This document shows, piece after piece, positions 44,401 through 51,556 of a stretch of 64,000 nt of DNA; the first letter of the stretch is position 1; every line of letters starts with the position of its first letter. The position numbers were made by a program, and so were the translations under genes. The notes below the pieces were generated by a model. That model did not search any database. It was not told the origin of the DNA and was given only the letters and a program-made list of their open reading frames with translations. This DNA comes from Candidatus Omnitrophota bacterium (GTDB lineage Bacteria > Hinthialibacterota > Hinthialibacteria > Hinthialibacterales > Hinthialibacteraceae): positions 1-64,000 of the forward strand of contig JABLXU010000024.1 of NCBI GenBank assembly GCA_013177805.1. Reading direction: 5' to 3'.

Positions 44401-46220
44401 CCAGCTGTTTGATACGCGAAGGCCGCCCGATCCAAACTGAATATTTCCACCGAATCGATCCAGACGTGGATGTCCTTCGCGTTCCCGGCGGCCGCGGCTT
44501 GGATGATAGGAGTCACCAACGTCCCTTCATCCGGCTCATAAAGGATTACGATTTCCCGTTCTTGCGGGGCAAACGCGTGGGCGGTGGCCGGGATTTGATA
44601 CGCGATGGAGCCGTCCGCGTTCTGAAGTTCGCCTTTCAGCGCGCCCAGCGCCAGGGCCACCTCGGGGGAATCCACCCGGATTTTCATTTTCAGCAGGAGG
44701 GGATTTCCTTGCGTTTCCACCGCCGGGGAAGCATAGAGGAGCGCGACCTGCCCGGCCCGCAACGAGACCGCTATTCCCTTGCCGTCCAGAGAGGACAAGA
44801 AAGCCGGGGCAGGCAAATCGCCACACTGCACCATCCCCGGCTCCATATTCATAAAGCCTCCGGGGATTTCCGCCCATCCGTTTTGGCGCAAGCCGTCCTG
44901 GCTGAAATCGTTACGGTGGAGTAGCACTGGATCGGGAAAGGGTGGAAGAGTGGAAGCGCAGGCATATCCGGTGGAAGAAAAAACCGGCTGTTGCACCGGC
45001 ACGATTTCCAACCGGTCGAGGTAGACCGTGGTATGGCCTTCCCCGGGCAGTCCGGCCACTTGAACCGCAGGGGTCAGCACACCTTCCCTATCCGGTTGAT
45101 ACAGCAAGACCTCGCGGAATTCCTGGTTCACCGCTTGTTTTGTGTTATTTGGCAGAAGGACGCCGATAGAGCCATCCCATAGTCCCGGGTTGCCTTTCAA
45201 GGCGGCCAGGGCTACTTGCGCGCCGGGGGAGCTCGCGCGCATGTACAAACGCAGCAATACCGGCGAATCCCCCGCCGGAATGGCCTGGAGCGCGTAGAGG
45301 AACGTCACTTGTCCCGGCTGCACCGTGACCGCCAAGCCCCGGCCGTCGTGGGATTCGGGATATTCGTTCACGGGAAAGTCACGGAAAGCGAAGGTTCCGG
45401 CAGGGGTATCCGGCAGAAATCCGCCAGGAATTTCCGCCCAACCGTTCGCGGCCAAATCCGGTTGGTCTAACTCAAAAACCACCGGTTCCGTCAAGCACAT
45501 GACGGGGGTGGGCGTGGCGGTCCATGTGGGGGCCGGTGTCCGGCTGGGCGCAGGAGACGCCGTGGGGGATGGGGTTGGCGGAACGGTTTCGCATTCGGAG
45601 AGATCGGAACCGTTCTGGGGGGAATAGGCCAAACCGGAAACGAGAAAATCCAGGTCAAAATCCGGATCGTGCTCGTACACGGGGTTTCCCAAACGGGCGC
45701 GCAGGGAGGATATGGTCTCCCAGTCGTCACAGGTCAGGTTGTTGTAACGTACGTCGGCATACCCGTCCACCGTGGCGGCGATTTGCGGGGCGAGATGGGT
45801 AATATCCGTCAGTTGATTGAAACTGCAGTCCAGAACTTTCAACTGAGAGCCGGGGGATACCACAAGAGTGACCATGTCATTGAAACTGCAATCCAGCCAC
45901 TCCAGCGCGGCATTTTTCGACAAATCCAGATGGGTGATGGCGTTGAGGCAGCAAACCAGCCCGGTGATGCCCGTGAAAAATTCAATCCCCTTCAGGTCTT
46001 GAATTTCCATAAAGGCGCAATGCAGCATCCCCGTCTTGGCCGCCGCCTCTGGAGCGGTGAAGGCGCCCCCTTCGGGGACTTCCATGAACCATTCGACGGC
46101 AGTCCGGAAATGGGGATCGGGAAAATGTTCCGGCGTGTTGATGTTTTGCGCGGAAACGAAGTTCAATCCGGTGAGTACGAGCCATGCGGAAAGACCATAC
46201 AGAGAGGATTTGGCCAGCAT
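41499..46220 (-). CDS. Giant secreted modular protein with leucine-rich repeats, Thr/Pro linkers, gluzincin metallopeptidase motif and IPT/TIG domain
   Basis: A 1573-residue protein with a signal peptide (MLAKSSLYGLSAWLVLTGLNFVSAQ, start ATG 46220). Residues about 50-190 are leucine-rich repeats of the LxxLxCSxN type. A Thr/Pro-rich linker (about 215-240) leads to two related beta-domains, each starting NGWAEIPGGF (about 257-420 and 447-605). A second Thr/Pro linker (about 610-650) leads to a ZU5-like segment (VVVDGAAGGTITLPDQAAVEIPAGFTSSEI). Residues about 770-1100 hold the metallopeptidase: H941-E-L-C-H945, with WFFE putting Glu970 24 residues after the second His, a gluzincin pattern. An IPT/TIG domain (about 1325-1410) and a beta-rich C-terminus follow. 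Likely surface-bound and active on protein or glycoprotein. Confidence 0.75.
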   Translation of the reverse strand: MLAKSSLYGLSAWLVLTGLNFVSAQNINTPEHFPDPHFRTAVEWFMEVPEGGAFTAPEAAAKTGMLHCAFMEIQDLKGIEFFTGITGLVCCLNAITHLDLSKNAALEWLDCSFNDMVTLVVSPGSQLKVLDCSFNQLTDITHLAPQIAATVDGYADVRYNNLTCDDWETISSLRARLGNPVYEHDPDFDLDFLVSGLAYSPQNGSDLSECETVPPTPSPTASPAPSRTPAPTWTATPTPVMCLTEPVVFELDQPDLAANGWAEIPGGFLPDTPAGTFAFRDFPVNEYPESHDGRGLAVTVQPGQVTFLYALQAIPAGDSPVLLRLYMRASSPGAQVALAALKGNPGLWDGSIGVLLPNNTKQAVNQEFREVLLYQPDREGVLTPAVQVAGLPGEGHTTVYLDRLEIVPVQQPVFSSTGYACASTLPPFPDPVLLHRNDFSQDGLRQNGWAEIPGGFMNMEPGMVQCGDLPAPAFLSSLDGKGIAVSLRAGQVALLYASPAVETQGNPLLLKMKIRVDSPEVALALGALKGELQNADGSIAYQIPATAHAFAPQEREIVILYEPDEGTLVTPIIQAAAAGNAKDIHVWIDSVEIFSLDRAAFAYQTAGPPAPTPTPPSANTPTPADTPASPAFTPTPVPQPTPTPMIPVVVDGAAGGTITLPDQAAVEIPAGFTSSEIHLAFNPVAGPSNLKTEEYAVMSGEYELTLETEGDFNSDLVLVLPVANNEWRDMVDWALAGVQYFDETEGLWKPLGALAEYDPSTNLLTFRLTLPSWEPGAAAAKRLLPSSADVNQTGDPVFLGRTYKRKFRVYIPLIGNEFITSHESSNFKIHYDPRTVKKDAAWSAVGSGAYEDTLVPDYIEDLDKALNEALRGLLALKRDDGSAVFNDPTAGLIGKNTLDVYVRDLGTSYGNSAPRGWLSGRIQIHETRLKHWQEMRGTAAHELCHYLQGDYYSLGGKPAAWFFNNLWFFEATANYYSAVAMNMDPAGKRAYWSDTMAKYLSVPITAPEEASYYTLAHFLDWLETGKYPGEAVVADVMNQRFYNTNDRVNLHTAIQSHSASADTLSSVFQEYGEFILTHPNHPGTEGLNGRIKDSLAADGIAYLSPKEAASRTFHYSSQTGKSSLYMELKRRLDSLSIAYLRLQTKIPDEGLLVARYDRCQGEGLAVTSTLTYAPAGSDDAWYETHEPLDKTWVFTNPLAVKPFGAGGTASFEQAFINRGFADGSPMPANLHCQYYLLLKPEILEIQDGAVLWSTKEIGNIPTDLIAGYEVYRLDSPQATQGVKLNPTPVPYAASQQSFAHASIKKTDPLVVAVRDTLGFHWPEITTADIVIEDITCDSAPVGALVVISGRGFGTNPSAGQVLLGGKAVTNILYWTDTRVAVQVPDGAKTGPVTVTVLGETSNAYPYGIDESFAAKIDPWKDNISVWVSFYPIVDYSVAISSEFIYENNSGGRITWTNPRPGTISGQAEMDHFSRNSRGEEFKYKSVKITFEDIPLVNWCHCETFDGFFFTTISECDQPTFIRFARSGANPPGVRIEISYYDENGNLTGSYDSAQANDQIELQVNFSNQPVTIQ

Positions 46221-46486
46221 GAAGATGGATCCATTCCTAGATGTGGTTTCAAGACGGCATAGTGGAGATTTTATCTTGACTTGGCACAAGCCGGAACAGA
46301 TTTTTGAAAAATTCTTCTGGTAGATGTGGGGTGTCTGCTTGCCGGTTGGCGGGAACCGGACCTTGCGGTACCGCAATGGCTGGACCTTCTCGCGCAACGG
46401 CCTTTCGAATGGGGAGTACCGGATGGGAATGGAGCAGCCTTCTTGGAACGTGAGAGAATTGAGTTACGCGCGCGGCGGGATTGGGT

Positions 46487-47830
46487 CTATACACCGGCTA
46501 TCTTTCCCGGCGCAGGGGATAGTCCGGTGGGATTCCCATTTCGGGCTTCTTTTAACAGCACGATATCTTGCCCGGTGATCAGCCGCGCGCCGCGGTTGCG
46601 GGTGAAGTAGCTCCAGGCCCATTGGATCAGCACCAGCACCCGGTTTTCGTACTCCACCAGGTACAGCAGGTGCACGAACAGCCAGATCAGCCAAGCCGGA
46701 TACCCGGAAAAATGGAACTTCTTGAAGTCGGCCACCGCCGCCGCCCGTCCGATCACCGCCATGCTGCCCTTGTCGAAATAGTGGAACGGCTTGACCGGCC
46801 GGTCTTGGAGCCGCGCCACGATCCGCCGGGCGGCGTACCGGCCCTGCTGCATGGCCACCGGCGCCACACCGGGCAAGGGGGTTCCGTGCTGGTGAGCGAA
46901 GTGGGCGAGGTCGCCGATCACCAGGATATCGGGGAAGCCGGGGACGCTCAGATCCGGTTCGACGATCACCCGCCCCAGGCGGTCGAGCGGCACGCCGGTC
47001 TGTCCGGCCAGCATTTTCCCGAGTGGTGAGGCTTGCACGCCGGCCGCCCACAAAACCGTCCGGGTGGGGATGATTTCTTGCGCGCCCGCGTGGGTCACCA
47101 CCACGTGGTCTTCCGCGATCGCGGTCACCAGCGTCCGGACGCGCACCGTGACTCCCAGCCGCCGCAAGCCGGCTTCGGCTTTGGCCGACAACGCGGGAGG
47201 AAACGGCGGCAGCACCCGTTCGCCGCCCTCGATAAGCAGAATGCGGGCCGAGGCGGGGTCGATGCAGCGAAAGTCACGCGCCAAAGTGGAGCGGGCCAGT
47301 TCGCCCAGCGCGCCCGCCAGTTCCACGCCGGTGGGGCCGCCTCCCACGATGACGAAGGTCATCCAAGCCAGGCGTTTGGAGGGATCGGGCTCGCGCTCCG
47401 CGGCTTCGAAGGCCAATAGGATTTTGCGCCGCATTTCGGTGGCATCCTCGACGGTTTTCAGGCCGGGGGCGATGGCTTCCCACTGATCGTGGCCGAAATA
47501 CGAGTGCCGCACTCCGGTGGCCAGCACCAGGGTATCGTACGGGATGACATCGTCCCGGAGGATGACCTGCTTTTGCCGGAGATCCAAGCCGGTGACCTCG
47601 CCCAGCAACACCCGGGCGTTTTTTTGCCGTTTGAGAACCGCCCGCAGGGGGGAGGCGATATCTCCAGGCGACAAACCCCCGGCCGCCACCTGGTACAACA
47701 ACGGCTGGAAGAGGTGGAAATTGCGCTTGTCGATCAGCACCACTTCCACCGGGGCGCGTTTCAGCGCCTGGGCGGCATACAGCCCCGCGAAGCCCCCGCC
47801 GACGATCACCACGCGATGCCGGATATTCAA
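46487..47830 (-). CDS. ndh: Type II NADH dehydrogenase (NDH-2)
   Basis: A 447-residue FAD enzyme that passes electrons from NADH to quinone without pumping protons, bound to the inner face of the cytoplasmic membrane. RVVIVGGGFAGLYAAQALKR is the FAD-binding motif; DKRNFHLFQPLLYQVAAGGLSP is a family signature; TFVIVGGGPTGVELAGALGELA binds NADH; ILVIGDLAHF and GVAPVAMQQGRYAARRI are the C-terminal FAD and quinone-site segments. The final part (YPAWLIWLFVHLLYLVEYENRVLVLIQW) is amphipathic/hydrophobic and anchors it to the membrane. I chose TTG 47830, which follows GGAGGG; the open frame continues for 185 codons upstream without support. Confidence 0.93.
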   Translation of the reverse strand: MNIRHRVVIVGGGFAGLYAAQALKRAPVEVVLIDKRNFHLFQPLLYQVAAGGLSPGDIASPLRAVLKRQKNARVLLGEVTGLDLRQKQVILRDDVIPYDTLVLATGVRHSYFGHDQWEAIAPGLKTVEDATEMRRKILLAFEAAEREPDPSKRLAWMTFVIVGGGPTGVELAGALGELARSTLARDFRCIDPASARILLIEGGERVLPPFPPALSAKAEAGLRRLGVTVRVRTLVTAIAEDHVVVTHAGAQEIIPTRTVLWAAGVQASPLGKMLAGQTGVPLDRLGRVIVEPDLSVPGFPDILVIGDLAHFAHQHGTPLPGVAPVAMQQGRYAARRIVARLQDRPVKPFHYFDKGSMAVIGRAAAVADFKKFHFSGYPAWLIWLFVHLLYLVEYENRVLVLIQWAWSYFTRNRGARLITGQDIVLLKEARNGNPTGLSPAPGKIAGV

Positions 47831-48122
47831 AATAAATCCCTCCGAGGATATGAATTTCTCCTGTGTGTATTGTATCCGGCGGAAGGGGGACGGAACGGAC
47901 GAGGAAGGACGGATGGACGGATGGACCAGGATGAAATAATTCCGACGGTCCGGCATTCCCTGGCGGCCTCGCCCCTGGCGCGTTCTCTTATCCCCCCCGG
48001 ATTTATAGATTATCGCTTTGTTCCTTTCCTCTTTCTCCTCATTAGTTCCCATTTTTTGCGGCCTGTTCTCTATCAGTAGAAGCGAAGTATCCCTATCAGC
48101 CGAATCGGGAGGATTCCGCAGG
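47831..48122. other. Intergenic boundary between ndh and the phage-type block
   Basis: About 290 bases between divergently read ndh and the first phage-type gene. No gene, tRNA, integrase or obvious att-like repeat is visible at this edge. GGAGGA lies just ahead of the next start. Confidence 0.4.
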
Positions 48123-48602
48123 ATGAGCAACGCCAATTCTTCTTTTTCCGGCATACCCGAGGCGTGGGCGGCCTTGCTGAACGTAAGGCAGTTGGCCCGG
48201 CATGGCGCGCGGCTCACGTCCGCTCTGCAAACGCAATCCCACCAGTTGGAACAACAATCCCAGGAAATCGAGCGGTTGGCGCGCGAAAACCAGCGTCTAT
48301 CCCGGCTGGCGGACGCCGGCCGGCGGGATCTGGACCGGCGCAAGCGGGAAATTCTCCACCGTCTGCGGGCGGTGGTCATCCACACCGGCGATCAGGAGCG
48401 CCTGCGGGCCATGGAGCGGTTGCTGGCCCAGGACGAGACGGAACCCGCCGAGGTGGCCCGTTGGCACTCGCAGGTCACCGCGGAATTCAACGCGCTGTAT
48501 CCCACGCGCCCCGCTTCCCGGATTGCAGCCGGGACGGCCGCAGACAAGATGGACGCGCGGGACTGGACCGCCTACCGTTTCCGCGCCGGATCCGCCACGT
48601 GA
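48123..48602 (+). CDS. Coiled-coil protein at the head of the phage-type block (scaffold-like)
   Basis: A 159-residue soluble protein. Residues about 30-80 are a strong coiled coil (QTQSHQLEQQSQEIERLARE then NQRLSRLADAGRRDLDRRKR). The rest is helical and charged, with the C-terminus ending in a basic segment. It has no hydrophobic stretch. Its place directly ahead of the decoration and capsid genes, and its helical, charged nature, would fit a capsid scaffolding protein, but no sequence motif proves that. It may also be a small regulatory or structural protein. GGAGGA lies before the ATG. Confidence 0.55.
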   Translation: MSNANSSFSGIPEAWAALLNVRQLARHGARLTSALQTQSHQLEQQSQEIERLARENQRLSRLADAGRRDLDRRKREILHRLRAVVIHTGDQERLRAMERLLAQDETEPAEVARWHSQVTAEFNALYPTRPASRIAAGTAADKMDARDWTAYRFRAGSAT

Positions 48603-48687
48603 CATGGAGAGCCAGCGGCGGTCCCGCGCGGGCAGGGCCCCCCTCGTGGGATGGTTATGACGAAAGCAATCCATCCGCCCGCGTTTT

Positions 48688-48709
48688 GGGAGAGGGTTAC
48701 GGTGAGGGG
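48688..48709. repeat. Partial family B repeat (reverse orientation)
   Basis: GGGAGAGGG, TTAC, GGTGAGGGG: the complement of the CCCTCACC...CTCTCCC half of family B, without its second arm. Confidence 0.55.
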
Positions 48710-48800
48710 AGCCTTTCGCTTCCCATTTCCTCTGCGAATAACCACACAAATCCATGCCAATCCATTAGGGAATCAGGAATTGCTGATCAAGGAGGACCTC

Positions 48801-49202
48801 ATGACCCGAACGATCGACAACCATGGCATCGGAGCGCTGTATGGCACCTTTGCCGTCACCGCAACCGGCGGCGCGTATGACCTGGATTCGGACCATATCG
48901 GCGATGCCGTGAGCCTGGCCGGCAGCAACCAGATCAACCACGGAACCGACGGCGGCCAGTTGCTCGGCCGGCTGGAATACGTGGCCGGCGGGCTGGCGAC
49001 CGCGCAGATCCGGGGTGTGGCGCGGTTCAAGATCAACACCGGCAAAACCGCCCCCAGCGTTGGCAACGGGGTGGTGGTGGATGGCGCGGGGAAGGTATAC
49101 CAGGCCCCGGCGGTGTCGGGCGATCCGGCGGGGGGCAACATCGCCCGCGGCACGGTGATCGCCGTGGATTTGGTCACCCACACCTGCGACGTGCTTTTGT
49201 AA
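48801..49202 (+). CDS. Phage head decoration protein-like (DUF2190-type)
   Basis: A 133-residue protein translated from AAGGAGGA-ATG. It has the Gly-rich, beta-rich composition of capsid cement/decoration proteins: LEYVAGGLATAQIRGVARF, INTGKTAPSVGNGVVVDGAG, then GGNIARGTVIAVDLVTHTCDVLL, in which the final RGTVIAVD...CDVLL block is typical of DUF2190-like proteins (a site-occupancy domain reading 'x-G-x-V-x-x-v-D-x-x-x-x-x-v-x-v-x-L'). Such proteins clamp the outside of mature phage heads. It is directly followed by the major capsid gene, which is the usual order. Confidence 0.7.
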   Translation: MTRTIDNHGIGALYGTFAVTATGGAYDLDSDHIGDAVSLAGSNQINHGTDGGQLLGRLEYVAGGLATAQIRGVARFKINTGKTAPSVGNGVVVDGAGKVYQAPAVSGDPAGGNIARGTVIAVDLVTHTCDVLL

Positions 49203-49251
49203 TCCCCCTGTCAGCGATTGGAAACGAGAGTCGAATAAGGAGACCTTACTC

Positions 49252-50316
49252 ATGTTATTCCCGGAAGAGAAACTGAACACCCTGCCTGAAGAATTGCACC
49301 GCGCGGCGGCCATTCCCCTGCATGAGGGCCTGTACGCCGAGGCCGCCCAGCGCGGTTTGGATTTAACCGGTTACCTTGAAACCCTCGATCCCTCTCCCGG
49401 TGACGCCCCCCTCGATGCCTTTGAGCGCCAGTTGGCCTTGACCGGCATCCGTGTCAACGGCGACAGCGCGGACATTGTGGACCGTTTTTTCGCTTCGCAG
49501 GAAAGCGCGGTCTTGTTTCCCGAGTTCGTTTCCCGCGCCGTGCGCGCCGGCTTCGAGGACTTCACCCCCCTGCGCGCCATTCTCGCCGCGCGGGTCAAGA
49601 TCGACGACAACACGTACAAGAGCCTCTACATGGATGACTCGGTGTACCAGGAGGGGGAGAAGTCCCTGGCGCTCGCCTCCGAAGGCGCGTCGCTTCCCGC
49701 CATCGAGTTGAAGACCGCCGAGCACACGGTCCTCATCAAGAAATACGGGCGGTACTTGCAGGCCACCTACGAGGCCATCCGGCGCAAGCGCGCCAACGTG
49801 GTGGCCATTTTCCTGCGCGGCATCGGCGTGCAGATCCAGCGCGACAAGTTCAAGGACGCGGTCCAGGTGCTGATTAACGGCGACGGCAACAACAATCCCG
49901 CACCCGCCGCCGATGTTGAAACCAGCGGCACCCTGACGTATGGCGATTTGGTGTCGTTCGTCCTTTCTTTCGCGCCCTACCGCATGGATGTGATGCTCTG
50001 CCATCCGGCCACCGCTACCAAGCTCCTCACGGTCGAGCCGATCGCCGAGCCTGCCATCTCCGGAGGATTCCAGACTCAAGGCGAACGGGTGCGGCTCTTC
50101 GGCGCGGAGCTGATCGTCGACCCGTCGGTTCCCGATAACCTGATCCTCGGCTTGGACCGCCGTTTCGCCTTGCAGGAGGTGTACGAAACCGGGGTACTCA
50201 CCGAAAGCGAACGCCTCATCCGCCGGCAGATTGAAGGCACCGCCATTTCTGAGGTGGCCGGCTTCGCCAAGGTCATCACCAGCGCCTCCAAAGTGCTTGA
50301 CATCGGCCAGGCGTAA
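49252..50316 (+). CDS. Major capsid protein, HK97-fold type
   Basis: A 354-residue protein preceded by AAGGAGA. Residues about 60-110 (an N-arm-like region ending AVLFPEFVSRAVRAGFEDFTPLRAI) lead into an E-loop-like part with EGEKSLALASEGASLPAIELKTAEHTVLIKKYGRYLQATYEAIRRKRANVVAIFLRGIGVQIQRDKFKDAV across 49660-49860. The later PYRMDVMLCHPATATKLLTV and LFGAELIVDPSVPDNLILGLDRRFALQEVY blocks are typical of P- and A-domain strands of phage major capsid proteins, and the length fits. Encapsulins share this fold but are shorter (about 270). The decoration gene before it and protease-like gene after it favour a phage origin. Confidence 0.82.
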   Translation: MLFPEEKLNTLPEELHRAAAIPLHEGLYAEAAQRGLDLTGYLETLDPSPGDAPLDAFERQLALTGIRVNGDSADIVDRFFASQESAVLFPEFVSRAVRAGFEDFTPLRAILAARVKIDDNTYKSLYMDDSVYQEGEKSLALASEGASLPAIELKTAEHTVLIKKYGRYLQATYEAIRRKRANVVAIFLRGIGVQIQRDKFKDAVQVLINGDGNNNPAPAADVETSGTLTYGDLVSFVLSFAPYRMDVMLCHPATATKLLTVEPIAEPAISGGFQTQGERVRLFGAELIVDPSVPDNLILGLDRRFALQEVYETGVLTESERLIRRQIEGTAISEVAGFAKVITSASKVLDIGQA

Positions 50317-50410
50317 GCAACCCAACCATGCGGGAGGGAGAGGCGGCGGTTTGGCCGTAGCGCGGCCGTCCCGCCGGCTCTCCCCCCGTGCGCCCTGGGT
50401 TAGGAAGCAG

Positions 50411-50432
50411 GGGCGGACCTTCGTGTCCGCCC
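50411..50432. repeat. Dispersed palindrome, family A (perfect 8-bp arms)
   Basis: GGGCGGAC, loop CTTCGT, GTCCGCCC. It lies between the capsid gene and the next gene, and has the same arms as the palindrome at 1578-1599 and the tandem array. Its presence inside the phage-type block implies the block has been part of this genome long enough to acquire the local repeat. Confidence 0.8.
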
Positions 50433-50471
50433 GGGTAATCCATTTCCCTTCGTCTGTTTGGGGGTTCAACC

Positions 50472-50867
50472 ATGGCGTTTGTATCCGAACACGAAGCGCG
50501 GCGGGAATGCGACTTGCGGAACTTTGGTCAAGTGCCGTCGGACCTGTTGCGCTGGAACCTGGAAAAAGCGCACCGGGAAATTCTGGAGCAGACCACGCTG
50601 ACGGAAGCCGGCCTAATTCCGGACGAGGTTAAACGATCCGAAGCCTTGTTGGGCGTGTCGCATACCCTCCGGGCGCTGGCGGTTTCCTCCACCCTCACGG
50701 CCCAGGATTGGCGGACCAAGAATTTGCGGATGGACGAGCCATCCCGTGTTCAAGGATTGATGGATCTCTCGCAGCAACTCTGGCGGGAAGCCTGGGACTT
50801 GTTGCGTCCCTGGTTGAAAACGCGCGCGCCTGGAGTGCTGCTGGTGAGGCCCGGAGACGCGCGATGA
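50472..50867 (+). CDS. Phage-type small helical protein (head-tail connector-like)
   Basis: A 131-residue helical protein: MAFVSEHEARRECDLRNFGQ, then LRWNLEKAHREILEQTTLTEAG and SRVQGLMDLSQQLWREAWDLLRPWL. Small all-helical proteins right after the major capsid gene are commonly head-tail connectors (gp6-like), and the alternation of a D-x-x-L-x-x-x-x-A start with helices fits, but no exact motif is available. The stop overlaps the start of the next gene by four bases, so the two are translationally coupled. Confidence 0.55.
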   Translation: MAFVSEHEARRECDLRNFGQVPSDLLRWNLEKAHREILEQTTLTEAGLIPDEVKRSEALLGVSHTLRALAVSSTLTAQDWRTKNLRMDEPSRVQGLMDLSQQLWREAWDLLRPWLKTRAPGVLLVRPGDAR

Positions 50868-51544
50868 TCACACTCGGCGATTTTCGTTTCCCCGAAGCCG
50901 CTACCGAATGCCAGGTCAGCGTGATCGAGGCCAAAAGCAAGGTCCGCAAGGAAATCCAGATCCGGTCCCTGCTGCGCGCGGATTCCCGCTGGGACCTGGA
51001 TTTTGCCCTCGCGGCGTTGCGGCACGCCGTGGAGGCCTTTGACAAGCAGGAGGCCGCGCTCTCTCTACATCCCGGCCGCTATTACCACGGGCGGCGGAGA
51101 GAGTTTCACGAGACGCCGGTCCCTGCCGGCCTTGCCGCGTGGATCGAATTGCTGGTCTTCACGCTGGACCGGTATGAACGGGGCGCCACGTTGTACGCGC
51201 ATGAGAGCACGGCCGCGTTCGGCCAGGGCCGCTTTTCGTTGTTCCACCGGGGCAACTGGCTCGCGCCGTTGTTCATCACGTTAGAACCGGAGGCCCCTCT
51301 TACCCAGTTGCAATTCCTGACCGCGGACGATTTCCTCACCCTGGAGGAAACCTTACCGGCGGGACAGGTGATCACCGCCGATTCCGAGAAACGCGAACTC
51401 CTGGTTCAAGGCCGCAACCGCTACTCCATCGCCCATGGCCGTTTCCCGTTTCTGCGGCCAGGGATCAACACGCTCACGGTCCGGTTTCAGCCCCAGTCCG
51501 CGAAGGTCCGCTGTGTCATTCGGTACCGCGATTTTTGGGTTTGA
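50864..51544 (+). CDS. Phage tail-component-like protein (distal-tail-type)
   Basis: A 226-residue protein coupled to the previous gene by an ATGA overlap. The N-terminal part (MITLGDFRFPEAATECQVSV) and the C-terminal ending NTLTVRFQPQSAKVRCVIRYRDFWV resemble siphovirus distal-tail (Dit) type proteins, in which a first beta-domain is followed by a galectin-like one and ends in a W/R-rich strand. The middle (ALRHAVEAFDKQEAALSLHP and GRYYHGRRREFHETP) is helical. The match is at the pattern level only; it could be another tail or connector component. Confidence 0.5.
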   Translation: MITLGDFRFPEAATECQVSVIEAKSKVRKEIQIRSLLRADSRWDLDFALAALRHAVEAFDKQEAALSLHPGRYYHGRRREFHETPVPAGLAAWIELLVFTLDRYERGATLYAHESTAAFGQGRFSLFHRGNWLAPLFITLEPEAPLTQLQFLTADDFLTLEETLPAGQVITADSEKRELLVQGRNRYSIAHGRFPFLRPGINTLTVRFQPQSAKVRCVIRYRDFWV

Positions 51545-51556
51545 CAGGAGGTGCGC

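Noticed and set aside
47831..48385. N-terminal extension of ndh.
   Set aside because: The frame is open upstream, but the translated text is unlike any NDH-2; a TTG with GGAGGG at 47830 gives the standard FAD-binding start.
49252..50316. Encapsulin.
   Set aside because: The protein is about 80 residues longer than typical encapsulins and is flanked by a decoration protein and a protease-like gene, which favour phage-type capsid origin. Kept only as a speculative finding.
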